This document shows positions 44,601 to 58,300 of a DNA stretch of 64,000 nt, in pieces. Below the pieces are notes generated by a model that made no database searches, had not been told where the DNA came from, and saw only the letters and a program-made list of their open reading frames with translations. Source of the stretch: Mermis nigrescens. Lineage: Eukaryota; Nematoda; Enoplea; Mermithida; Mermithidae. The DNA is taken from contig JAVLUZ010000756.1 in the NCBI GenBank assembly GCA_036768485.1, positions 142,129-206,128 of the forward strand. The letters run 5' to 3'. Numbering within the stretch: the stretch's first letter is position 1; the number at the start of each line of letters is the position of its first letter. The position numbers and the translations under genes are program-made.

Positions 44601-47600
44601 AAAGTAAGCTGATCAGCTCTAGCACCGGGATATGGTCCATCCTTGACAATATCCTGATGAGAAATGAGGAGAACATAACCAACGAGCACAGGCATGAAAG
44701 GAGTGAGAAATTGAATCGCATGAGAAGATACGTAAATCACTATTAGAATAAAAAGGGACATGTAGAAGGGAGATGGGAATCTCTTACTCAAAGTTGGTCA
44801 CTCCCACGCTCCCAAAATATAAGATTTCTCACCCCTCCGATTTTGGGAAAAAATATCTTTTTACGCTATTTTTAAATAATTTTTTCGGCCAAAAATTGAA
44901 GGTGACTCGCCCCCTCTTCACCTAAAAACGACCGACTTTACAGAAGAGTGACTTTCTTAACAGCGTTTCGTTTTTTCGCAAGTCAATTGAGGTAAACGAT
45001 CATAATAGCCTTCTACATAAACAACTTCATGCGGTAAACACGCTTTTTTAATATTATAAATATTATTTTAATATTCAAATATTATAATATTCCAATATTA
45101 ATTTTAATATTTAATATTCTAAAGCCGTTTTCGACCGCATCACGGCTTTTTTGATCAAATGTTACTGAAAATTTAGGAAAACCGTCTGACCTTTCAAAAG
45201 ATTACTTCAACACTTTCTAATGTATTTGCTGTGTGTCGAAGAATTTTGCACAAAATCCTCGAAAAATTGAAGCTTTCTGGCGCAAAAGACTGCTGCGCGC
45301 AAGGCAATCGAATTTTTTAAATTATTTTTTGACTTTTTCTTCAATGACATTTAGGCTACCTACCGCCTTCTCACGACATAAATACAAAAATGGTGAAGGC
45401 TAAACACGCGTAAAAGGAGGCTTACCGATTGTTCATTATTCTGTACATCTGGAATGTCCCAAAGGCAATGAAAAGTTTCTCCCAATATTGGATTATAAGG
45501 TTTTTTGGCAACTGAGCTTTTACGACCGGCGTGAAAAGACGACAAATACCACTTTACAACAGCAATCATTCTATCTTCAGGTGATTTTTCGTCCGCTACA
45601 CTGTAAACGTAATTGATAAGATAAATTTTGCTGCCATCCTGAGACGAATTTTAAACTGTTTATTTTTTGGAATCCTTCCAATCCAATATTCTTTTCGTAC
45701 ATATATAATGCTAAAGCATAAAGAATATCCAACAAATTCAAGAGCACTAGATTTTTTTAGAGAACTGTAGAATTGTGCGATATCAGCAGCCAGCATTTCA
45801 GACATGTACATAACGCGGTAATATTAGGAGCTTACCCAACCAAAGTTGGTCATCCTCCATCCCACAAAATCAGAATTTTTCGACCCCTTCCCCTATTTTC
45901 GGGAAAAAAACTTGCATTTTTGACTATTTTTAGATGTTTTTGCTATTTTTGGCTAAAAAATGGAGGTCATTTACCCCCCCCCCCCGCCCTCCACTAATAA
46001 TGACCTTGGTGGACCCCTAACCAACATTTTGAGCCGTTACTAAATGTATGCAGCATACATACACAGGGTCAAAAGTTTTTGGAGGAGGTGAACCGAGTTT
46101 CCCTGGGGGAGGGGGAAGGAATTTTTTATTTTTACTTATTTTATCAAAAATTTTGATGCTCATTTCGTTGTAGTTTATTCTTCATGAATATTTGTCTTTA
46201 AATTTGCCTGAGAACGAACAATAATGACAGCGATGAAATGACCTTTAAAATTAAATACTTGCATATTTGAAATTAAATGGTGGTACCTATATCGCTTAGC
46301 AAGCTCATTTTTCAAAACTATTTCATGGCGAACAGTCGTGTTTACATCAATCTTGTTTTGAAAAATTACATCAATCTTATATGTACGTACCTGAAAGCAA
46401 GCTATTAGACTTTGTTTGACGCTTTTTCTGATTAAAGCAATAGCTTTTAGTCCGGAAATGGCCTTAGGGAGGTATGCTTTTCAAAAGTTCCGGTTCCCCT
46501 TCATACTCCTCCCAGTACGCATGTGTGGTATGCAGCATCTTGTCAACATTAAAAAGCGTCTGCCAGGACCAGAATCCGATAACAAAATAGTCATATTCAT
46601 TTTCATTGAGGGGTTTATTACCCCTAAAGGGTCAGCCAGTCGGACAGGTACTGTCCGGCAATTTTGAGGTGATGGAACGTTTTTTGGCATCATTTTTGAG
46701 GTCAAAAGCAGTAGATTAGTACTTTTAAGTACTTTTTACTCAAAAAGCGCCCAAAATTGATAAATTTTTTCATTTTTTTAAAGTTAAAAGTGATATGATG
46801 CAGTCGAAATGGACTAAAAATGCTTTTAAAACGCTATATTACCACGAAAAAAACGTTCTATAGGCTATTTGACCATTACGTTAAATTTACTGTTTTGCAT
46901 TTTTGGGATTTGACCCCTCCCCCTGCAGACCCTGATCTTGTGCACCTATGGCTGACGGAACGTTTTTTTGCATCATTTTGAGGTCAAAAGCAGTAAAAAG
47001 TCAAAGTTTCTGCGGCGCTTCGCGCCGGATTAGTATTTTGAAGTACTGTTTACTCAAAAACGCCCAAAATTGATAAATTTTAGCATTTTTAGTGTTAAAT
47101 GTGATATAATGCAGTCAAAATGAACTAAAAATGCTTTTAAAATGCGATATTGCCACGAAAAAACGTTTTATAGGCTATTTTGACTATTTTTATCTTTAAA
47201 ACAGCAAAAAATCGTTAACTTTAAATCTACTGTTTTGGATTTTGGAATTTCACCCTCCTTGCCGACTCTGATCTTGTGCACCTATGGCGTAACCTATGCT
47301 TAAAATCACGTTTAAACGAAAAATATCTCTCCGATTAATTCCATCATACTGCCTTTTAATATTGCTCAAGCTCTGGGGACACAAGTTTCACATATATTTC
47401 AATTCACTTTAATACATGCATTGCATAGTATAATATCGAGCAAGCTCTGCTTCCATACGATGCAACAAATGTAAACAAAACAAAATTAAAAAATTAAAAT
47501 AAATAAAATAAACAAACAAACAATATAATAAATACAGCAACTGTATGTACTTACTGAATAAATAGATCAGGATGAGCAAAAAAGTCGGCGAACATTTCAA

Positions 47601-49310
47601 GCAAAGAGCGACGTTCGAGAATGAAGGTTGGTAAAACGATTTTTGTCAGATCCATGCCGACACTCAACTGACTCAACATGTGCATTATAATGCTGCCATG
47701 TTCTTGCACGTTTTCTACTTGAATGAAATCAAATTAAGATACAAATACATTACCTGAGCTCAATTTTTGGCCAGGCACGTATCTCTGGGGGGAATGGGGG
47801 AGTTACCCCCAAATCAGAAAATAGGACTTTTTAAACGTTATTTTGTGCTATTTTTGTCCTTTTTGGGCTTAGTCCCCCCAAAAATTGGTGTTCGTCCCCC
47901 CAAAAATTTGTGTTCGTCCCCCCAAAATAGGACGGCCAGCTATGTGCCTGTTTTGAACAAGTGGTGATTGGAATATAATCATGAAACACAAAAAAATCAG
48001 CTGCCCAATAGTGCTAAAATGATTGTAAGGACCTTAATTTTTCGAAAAATTTTAATTCTGATGCTCGAAACATCATGTTTCAGACGGGAGCTCAATATTG
48101 ATTATTTCGAATTATCACTAATTATTAAATATGAATTTGATGACATTGCAAAAATAATTAGCATTATATTTCGATATTTAAACATGACTGAGGCTACTGC
48201 AATGAATGCTGCAATATGTGCAAACGACAGTTTTTTACATGTACAATTTGCTCAGCTCAAGCACGCAATATTTGTAAATTTTTCAAGATTACTGAAACTG
48301 TCAAAGCCAGAAAAACAGCTCAGACATTTATAGTTTTGCAGAACTTGAGAAATATTGCGAAATAATGATAATAACGAATTTAGTAGTATAATCAGCTGAG
48401 CAGTCTGCCGCACTGAATTCACTTGATACAAACAATTCAACTAAACCTACTAATCACGCGTCTAAGTTTATTTACAAATACAGCCATGACTTATGGTTTA
48501 AATAGTAATCGTGCTGTCCTAACTGATAGAATGTTATCCATTTCTAAAAGATTACCTTTTCGATAAAATATTATTTCATAGAATATTATTTCAATGGAGA
48601 CCTACATACGTCTACAAGCGAAGTCAGTACACAAATATATATAAAGGCAGCGCAAATTAATTTCTATTTGATTTAAATTCGGAAGGAAAAATCTTGATTT
48701 GGAGGAATAAAGCTTTTTCACTGAAAGTCGAAAGTGCTAAAAATTTCCTGGCAAAATTTGAAGAAGGGTAAGCCGGTCAATAAACTGGGAGCAGCGTTTT
48801 TTGTACTCAACAGAGATTTTTTCAGATGTACAAAGACTTTTCGGGACCGTCTTTGTACATGTATCAAGATTTTTGGGAAGACAAAAATTGCAAAAAAAGG
48901 TCTAAAATTCGAAAAAATTTTCGGCGCTTCGCGCCGAAATGAGCAATTGTGTGTTCTATATATCTTTATAATGGCAGAAATTGCATTTCAAAAGGAAAAA
49001 TGTCAAATTTTTCGGCGCTTCGCTCCGTTTTAAGACGATTCTTATTGATTTTTGCCTTTAGAGACCCAGAAATTAGCTGAAATACACTACCAAAAGTCGA
49101 ACAACTCTGTTTTTACAACACTAAAATCACTACAGTACTATATTATGGTACACAAAAATTTGCATGTACAAAATGTACAAAGACTATTGAAGACCATCTT
49201 TGTACATGTACAAACGGACCTTGTACAAAAAACGCTGACTGGGACGGTTATTGTAAATAAAATTTTAAATACAACTTTCTCATTACTAAATTATTATTAT
49301 TATTATTATA

Positions 49311-49364
<54 letters not shown>

Positions 49365-52300
49365 CATGAAATTTTTTAATTACGACTCACAATTTTACCC
49401 ATATTTCAATTTCAGATTAAATGTGGCTTTTTGCAGTCGGTTCAGATATTTTTTTGTGAATTTTCTCTCAAATGCAAGTCCAATCCTCTCTTCATAAAAT
49501 AGTCGACTACGCCAAGCAATTTCCGTTTGTAAATTCGTATCTCCATTCCCGCTATTAATGTATTTCACGCGCTCTGATACAATTACATCATTAGATAATT
49601 AACAATACAACAATTTCTTACATTCGTCTTCTTCGTCATCTTCATATACAGCTAAAAGATATAATATATTCTTAGTATCCTGTAAAGATGAATTCTTTGC
49701 TTTACACCTTTAATGATTCGCATTAAGCAATAATAATGCTACATAGACCACTCACACATGGGCGTGAGAATTTGGGAAGAGGGGGTTTAGACCCCAGAGA
49801 ATTCGATAGAACACAGAACTGAATTTTTGGCATGTTTTTGGGGGATTTTGGCCAGTTTTATACCACCCAAACCCCCCCCCTCAAAATTGGTCGATGTCAT
49901 TGTTTACTCCATTTCTCTGAATATACGAAATTGATAGAATAATTCTCCATAAACACTCAATAATTGTCAATTTCTCTAAATTCCAGATCCAATAATAATT
50001 GTCACTAAAGAGCAGGCAACAAAATTTGTTTTGATCATAACAACGGCTGTGTTGGACACAATATCGCAGAACAAAAAACATTTTTCGAAAGAGCAAATAT
50101 AGGGCAACAAAATTATAAAGCTTCAATGAGCTGACCAACTATTGCCCTTTCGATTTACACTTGTACAAACATTACTTTTTTAAACAAATCGGGAGGGAAA
50201 ATTTGTTAAGTAGCGCGATAATCAGTAAATCTCTGCTTGAATCGCCAATCTAATTCTTTCTCTTAAAATAGCCATCAAAGCGTCTTTATCCTGTTGCTTA
50301 TTGTTCTTAGGTTCAAAACTGTGAATTTTATATTTTATTTTGCGAGACGATGCTACGTTTTAATAGCGTTTGTATTCTAAAACATGAATTTACAAAGATT
50401 CGTTGCATTCATGAATTCTGGCAATCCAAAGCCACAAAATGGAGGATCGGTAACCAAAGGTTTCCTTTATCGAATAATATATGCAAATCGCATCAATCTA
50501 AGTCAAGCAGAAAAAGTAAAGAGGACGAGTTCTTCTACCTTTCCGGGCCACCCTGTATAAAAGAAGTATATGCTGTATTATTATCAATTATAAATATAAA
50601 TTCTATATTATTAATTATAAATATGTATAAATTATATATTATCATAAGATATCAAGGAAGAGATACAAACGAACGACAAATGTAAGCGCGCTCAAAAAAC
50701 ATTTTTAATCGAGTTTTAATCATAATGCATTCATACATGCACACAGTCTTAAGCTCTTAGAGGGGTTAAATCGAGTTTTATGGCGGGAGTACATTATTAG
50801 TAATTTTCAAAAAATAATGAAAAGAGCGATTGAATGACGATTAAAATCAAATATAAATGAAAAATGGAAGAAAATTATGTGGATGAATGAATTGGACAGT
50901 CTTCTGCTTGAAAAATAAGTAATGTACCTGAAATAATACTGTTAGATGTCATTTGATGCTTTTTCATAGTTCGAGCAATAGGTTTTGGTTCAAAATGGCC
51001 TGAGGGGGTATGCTTCTTAAAAGTCCTGGTAGGAGGATACCCACATACCCCTTGTGTGCATGTGTGACTCCATTGCTCAAATTTAGGTCCCTTCCTGATT
51101 TGACAGAGCAAAACCGCTAACGACGACAAAAAATAATCCTACCGTCGTAATCAATACTATCATTATCAGCGTCCGTAACGTCACCAGACAGTTTGTGATG
51201 ACGCGGACTGTTGACTGATGGGTGGGCCATCAAACCTGCAATCAATTTATCACCAATTACAGGCGCTGATGTAGAGGCAGATCTTAAAACAAATTTGTAC
51301 CCCATAAATGCAAAAAAGTTATTCCGCATAAAAGGAGAATCTGCAAAGCTTACACATGGACATAAAATATCGCAGGCGACAGTTTCGGTGCATTAGAGTC
51401 GGTTTAGTATGCATGCACTATATGCGGACTCGGTTTGGAATATACAACATGATGGCCCCCAAAAACTACACCCTGATGTTACATCATAAACTGGGTAATT
51501 ATTTAAATAAAATTTTAACATCAGCTGCATCAGATAAACACGTCTTTGTTTAAACCACGTTTGGAACCTTGGTCAGCTGCCAGCGTTTCGTGCGCTACGG
51601 CGACTTGTTTACAACATCCTTTGTCGTTGTGTAAACCCCAGAACTTCTGCATTCTTCTGCATCCTTTTTTGTCAATATATGCAGTCAAAAAATTAAGTCG
51701 CTTATTTTTAAAACCCTTAGAGTAGGTATAGGCGTCCTACTGAGTGCAAAAACTTCAAGATAACGTCAAAAGAGGGGACTTGATGGCAGGACCGATGATG
51801 CTCTGGCGTTTAAACAATATTAAAGTAGGGTGTAAACAAATCGCAGTAGCGCTCGAACCGTTAACATCTGGCCACAATTTTTTACCTAAGCCAATTTTAT
51901 CTGTATAATGCAGCCAGTCTTAAAGTTTCTACTTCATATTAGCCGAAGTTATTACCGGTTACATCGGATTGTAGCTTCTATATGGGCCACCCTGTTTAAT
52001 CACGAATCAATTACGATCGATTGATAAATGCATTTGAAATTACATTGAATTCGTAGACATATGTGTATATAAAGGACGGAGTTCACTAAGAAGTATTGTT
52101 GAGTAAAAAATGAAGTTATATATACGTTATGCAAGAAAAATAAAACTGGAGTAGACGTTTTCGCCGTAAAATGAAGCAAGCAAACGCAAATAGATATATG
52201 TACAGCATGGAAATGTTGTTGAAGTCATCCTGAGAAATTGTCATAAAGTGTTTTTCATAGCTTACATCCACAACCCCATTTTAAGAAGTTTCTGGCGTTA

Positions 52301-55300
52301 CATTCCCTTTACAGAACAAAGCATAAAATGTGATGAAACTAAACAGCAAGTAGTTGAAAAATGATTCTTCAGCCCGAAACACCGGAATAATATTATAGCC
52401 TCGAGCCAAAACAGCCTTAAAACGGGTAAAATCTAATATTTTCATAGGTTTTCTGAAAAATTAAAAAATTTCACGGGAGATTAACAGCATTTCGCGGGGT
52501 CGGCACGTCAGCCAATCTAGAGTGAGAATGAGGAGGATAATTTTGACTGTGTTTATCACGAATTAGTATAATTAAATCGCATGAAAATACTCTATTTAGG
52601 GCGCAACTCGACCGACATACATAAGGCACCTAGCTTTTGTACTCTCCAGCGAGATTAATAATATCCGTAAATATATGCATGAGCAACAAATAAATTCTCG
52701 AGCTCTGATAGGGCCAAATTGCCTAATAATAGCACCAAAGTAATAATTCTGAGGGTTCATCGATTTTGAAGGTCTCTTAGATCTTCGGAGGGTCCATCCA
52801 TACTCCCACGACCATGTGTGGTATGGTAATACTCCTCCAAACCCTACCTGTGTACACATATACATACACTGCATGTATGCATTCTACATACGTCAGCAGA
52901 GCACCGTATTTTCACTGTTACAAAACTTTACCTACTTCATATCACTAATGGTGCTACTTTCGACCGTATCAAAATAAATTTCTTCGCTTTCTTCTTCATC
53001 CGAACTCGAATACGATCGCATATGACGCATAGCCATTCGACTAGGCACAGAAATTTTGACCGATGACTCAGTTGGTACACTAATGTCATCGACAGATCCC
53101 AATTTGACTGAAAGAGGTTCATTCAGATAAACTTAGGCGGATAAAAATTTGAACGTATATTAGCTAGATGTTCACAGCCTAGGAATTCAGGGAAAAGTGA
53201 AATTTTAAAGTGCCTTTTTCGGGCTGAAAAATGCTGAGTACGCGTCAAAAACATAGTTTTTCGGCGTTTCTAACGATACTCTATCTTTCTAAAACATTTC
53301 GGAAAATCAACAAATGCGAATAAATTGAACAAAATATAGTCAAAAAATGAGTATGTACATATATGGAACGAAGCGCCGAAAATTTAACACTTTTGAGCAA
53401 ATAGATGGCTAAAAACGCTTAAAACGACACCTTTTCTATGAATTTGTTGGAAACTTTTGGAAAATTGCGAATTTCGCGGAGGTGAAAAACTTTTTTGGGG
53501 GAAAAAGTCCTCCCCAAACCCTTAAGATCATGTATACTGCTAACAAACGATTAATGTTGCAAATAGCAGCAAAAGGAAATTTAGAATGACAATAGCCACT
53601 TCACAAGTGCAGAGTTCTGAATTTACCTAATTTTATCAAAAAATTGTCAATAAAATCAGTCTGAAAATCTACCAAACAGTCGCAGAACAACGTTTTTCGC
53701 CAATTCTATGCTTTGAATGTTTCCGAATCATTCCTGGCGCAGGGATTTACTGCAAAACGTTCAAAATTCTAAAAAATTTTGCGTGAAAAGTGCACAAGCA
53801 CCCGAATTTCATTCTTATGGGCAAAAATTTGTCCGAAATGTGGAAAAATTGCGAAAACTAGGCAAAAGGAGGTCGATGAAAACTTGCTGCTCCATTAAAC
53901 GTGTTCGTAAACCTAGACCATTATATATGTCTACAAACGATTACAATACACATTAAGTTTATAATAATGCAGTAGCTTAGCTTAATTATTTACAGAAGTC
54001 GGTGCCAAGTTGAGTGCTGCAAATTTTTAAAAATTTTGATTCAAAAAATGGATAAAACGTGCAGAATAGCTATTCTTATTCAGAGGCAAAAACCTTAGTT
54101 GTACACAAAAAAATATTTCTGGTGCAAAAATGTGATTTACAGGTCGCTAAGAAAGTCAATCTATTATGTATAACGCAAAAAGCGTCGAAAATCAAAAAAT
54201 ACGATAAATAAGACTAAACTTGTTAAAAAATATATACCCATTCTTTATCTCGCCAATTACGTTGGGCCTACGAGGGCGACGCCCAAAATCCGCCCAAATT
54301 AAATTTACTTTTGATGCACATTATCACAAGGATAAGGAATGAAATATTAAATAAATATTATTAAAAAATGAATGCAAATAAAACAGACATGCATAAAATA
54401 AATACTGGAGCGAATCACCTTGCTGCTCGGCACCACATTTCGCTATTGCAATGTTATTGATAGCAAGCGGTGGATAAATATTATCTGACGGATTAAGCTG
54501 ATTCTGAAAAAAGATCAGATAGGTTGGCTTATGTATTTCAAACAATGATAATATTTTCAACAATCATAATGACAGACTAAAATTCGACTAGACTGTACAT
54601 ATATAACAAAGAGCTCTAAAACCTCTGTCGCTTATAATTTTTATATATGTACTTTATGCGGAAAAAGCAAATCACATTTAAAACTGTGATCCACACAATA
54701 CTAAATCAATAATGAAGCATTATGTACATGTAAAGAAAGTCGCAGTTTAAAGAGTAAATGAATAAATTGTGAATTAAAGAGGGAAAACATGAGTAATTTT
54801 CAAAAGTGCATCCGACGAAAAAATCGTCGATACTTATATGTGCAGTCCAACCTCATTATTGAACACTCGGACAATAGACACTCCCACTTGATGAACACCC
54901 TTCCCTTCGGTCCCTGCCAAATTGCTATGCTTTATCACAGTTGGAAACCCGCTTAGTAAGCTCTCGGTTAATGGATAATAAACACGGCTCCCTAGGACCG
55001 TAGCTATGTGACAAAGTGTGAAAGACTCCTCTTACTAAGCATTTGCCCAAAACACGTGACTAAAGCTCACTTTCAATTGATTTTTTGTCAAGTAAACTCG
55101 ATTAATGAACACGTCATTGTAAATATATTAAACACGCGTCGCGCGCGGTGAATGTCAAAATCGCAAATATCTATGTATGTAGTGAGATGTCAAATCATAG
55201 TACTTCTGGCTTTAATAGCACTGTGTGGCATTAAGTAATAAATAATTGTCGATTCGATTAATGAGCACGCTCGGTTAGTAAACACGACACCTATACTGAT

Positions 55301-58300
55301 CCCTCAGGGTGTTTATTAACAAGATTCGACTGTAGATTGTTTTATTGATACTTGAAGATATCTTTTAATATTCCGCTTCCCTATCAAAAATGCGGCACTT
55401 AGAGCTCACTATTCATCCACAACCATAGCCTCATAAATGGGGGCCATAAAAGTTCTGGGCGAGGGGCGGGTGCGAAATTATTTCAAAGGTCAAAAAATGG
55501 CCTAAAAAATGGTGGTATGGCGAAAAAACACCATTTTTCAACGTTTCTCATCGAGCACTATCCATTGGCATCAAAAAATTGTGAAAAAACAAAAAAATTT
55601 CAAAAATTGAATTGTAGGGCAGTATTTTGGTTTCTGAGGGAATATTTTGGTTTCTGTGGGTGAATACCCCCAAATTCCCCGCACGCCCACGTCTGGTTAG
55701 CCTAATTTCTAACAAACTGATGCTGCATTTTGAGAAAACCAAAATGAAGTTGGGTACGCTGGACATTTAAATTTTTTAAATACGATTTAGTGAAATATTA
55801 GAGCTGAATGATTAGCAAAGTCGATTACTTTTGTTAATTGTAGAACAACAATAGCGTGTTTCACCGATTCCGACATAGCCGAAGCGATCTCGACAATTTT
55901 TTGAAATTGTTCACGCTCTTCACCAATTTTCGTCTGAGCAGTAATTTTCTCCAGATCCTATGAATTAATAATTCATTGAAATTTCTTCGCTGTTTGATCG
56001 GATCATCAACTGAATTCAGCCGTCCCTTCCTCCTTCCTCGGGATTTCCTTACATTACAGATTTTTGATTGAGTAAGTTATTAGCTTATCGTATATGCAGA
56101 CAATGAATAAGATATCCTCTTCAATTTTCAATCAGGAAATATGGCTATTTTGAATTTTATTTAAAAATTAGTCTTTCTAAAATTAAGGGGAAATACCATG
56201 TTTTTTACTTTATGGGTCTCCTCATCAGTTCTTAGAATCCTAATTTAATTGGTTTGTGAAAGAATGAAAAAATAAATTAAAAACCTAAAACTGATTTCTA
56301 TTATTCCATGGTAGCAATGTTTTTTAGTATTAGGCGAAGATTCTTCCCGATGTACAAAGACTTATCGCGACCGTCTTTGCATATGTACAAAGGTTTTTGG
56401 AAAGACAAAAACCGCAGAAAAGGTCACAAATTCGCCGAAATCAGTAATTGTGTGTCCTATATGTATATCCGTAGAATAGCAGAAATTGTATTTTGAAAGA
56501 AAAAATGTCAAATCTTTCGGCGCTTAACGCCCTTTTAAGACGATTCTTAATGATTTTTGCCCTAAGAAACCCGGAACTTATCTAAAGCACACTACTAAAG
56601 GTCGAACTATGTACTCTGTTTTAACCACACTAAAATCGCAGCTGTACTATATTATAGTACCCAAAAATTTGCGTGTTCAAAATGTACAAAGACTTTTCGG
56701 GACCATCTTTGTACATGTACAACCGGACCTTGTACAAAAAACACTTCATGGTAGAGTTAACTTCAATGCATAGAAACTACATTACATATGAATCATAGTT
56801 TGGAGATAAATTATAATCAATTTGTAACAAAATTCGAAATTTTAGTTATTTTTAGTCACATCACTTTTTTGCTTCGTTAAAAGGTAGAACCCAACCCCAA
56901 CATTTCGGACTACAACTGTTGTAAACATACATATAATAGAAGGGATAGGGGTTCCCCATCCAAAGTCGGACTTCCCCAAAAGCCTGAGAATTTTCGACCC
57001 CCCCATGATTTTTAGAAAACACCGTAATTTTTGACCTTTTTCAGGCGTTTTTTGACCAAAAAATTGGAGGTCATTTACCCCCCCCCCAAATGGCCGACCC
57101 CCCAATTTCGAGCCGTTACATGCATGGTCATTTATTTTAATTTTTAAATCAGATAATTAAGCACATTTGGGGGCCAGTTTGAGGGTAATCGATCTACAAC
57201 TTTTGTCAGAAATCACAAACAGATCGCTTAGTCGTAAGAAAGCAAGCATACATGTAACAGGAGGATTAGGATCCCACGCCTAAAAATGGTCGCACCATTC
57301 CCCAAAGCCAACCCCCGATTTGAAAAAGATTGAATTTTTGGCTGTATTTAGGTCTTCTTTGGCCGTATTTGGTCAAAAATTAGCGGTCATTAATCCCACC
57401 CGAAATTTCGAGTCGTTACATACATGTATGAAAGCAAGTATACACCAAAATTTGAATGGACAGAGGCAAATAAGCTAATATTCGAAGGAAATAAAACATC
57501 TAAAATTTGCTTGTTTTCTATAAGTAATAGCGCACTCACATATTAGATAAAATGCGTTTTAGACATCACGGCATGAATGCAATATATTTAAGAGACAGGT
57601 ATGTACTTCTTTAGGAAAGGGTCGTCGGCGCACATGGGCGTGGGGAGTTTTTGGGGATTACAAACACTCAGAATCTGAATTCCCTTCCCCAAAAACAATC
57701 GATAATCCCAGAATTGAATTTTTGGTGCTATTTTTGACAACTTCGCCCAATCGGACCCCCAGAATTTCGCTGCTGCTCATGTATGGTAATCGGCCATGTT
57801 TAGCGAAAATTATGCCTTCTGGATTTAGATTGTGTCTGAAGTTTCGTTTTTATGAAAACAATGTAATGAATGTTGATTAGATCGTGAGAAAAAATTAATT
57901 TTGATCGAAAAATTAGAAAAAGCATAAATGCTGAAGGTGTTTGTGCTGACACTATTACTTCAACTGAAATTTATGGATTATATGTAAGATAAATGAGCAT
58001 AGATATGAGGGAACGCCTCTCTCTATCGTTTATATTAAAAATATGCAAATAAAAGCTCGTACTTTAATGTTGTCCAAGAATAGCTGCAAATATCCGTCAG
58101 CTTCGGCAATGCGCCTTTCGAAATCTTGACAAGATTTTGTAACAGAGGGCAAAGAACTGGTCCATTTCTGCAAGCCAATTAAAACTAAAATACTGTAAAG
58201 CCTCGTACTGAAATTTCATACAAATGTGCATCTTTACCTTCCCTCTCAACTTATAATAACCGGAAACACGCTGCACAGTAGCCTCCAAAGCCCGAATCCA

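Noticed and set aside
47968..48333. 121-codon + strand ORF in an ORP9 intron
   Set aside because: AT-rich composition, antisense to the gene, no recognisable motif; best seen as chance.
49052..49369. 105-codon + strand ORF ending in poly-Leu
   Set aside because: It reads through a family B MITE and the ATT microsatellite.
49286..49370. Direct repeats considered as a CRISPR-like array
   Set aside because: Simple trinucleotide microsatellite without spacers, and the genome is eukaryotic.
50545..51990. GGGCCACCCTGT motifs at 50548 and 51984 as ends of one element
   Set aside because: Both are in the same orientation, no matching partner end or duplication could be found.
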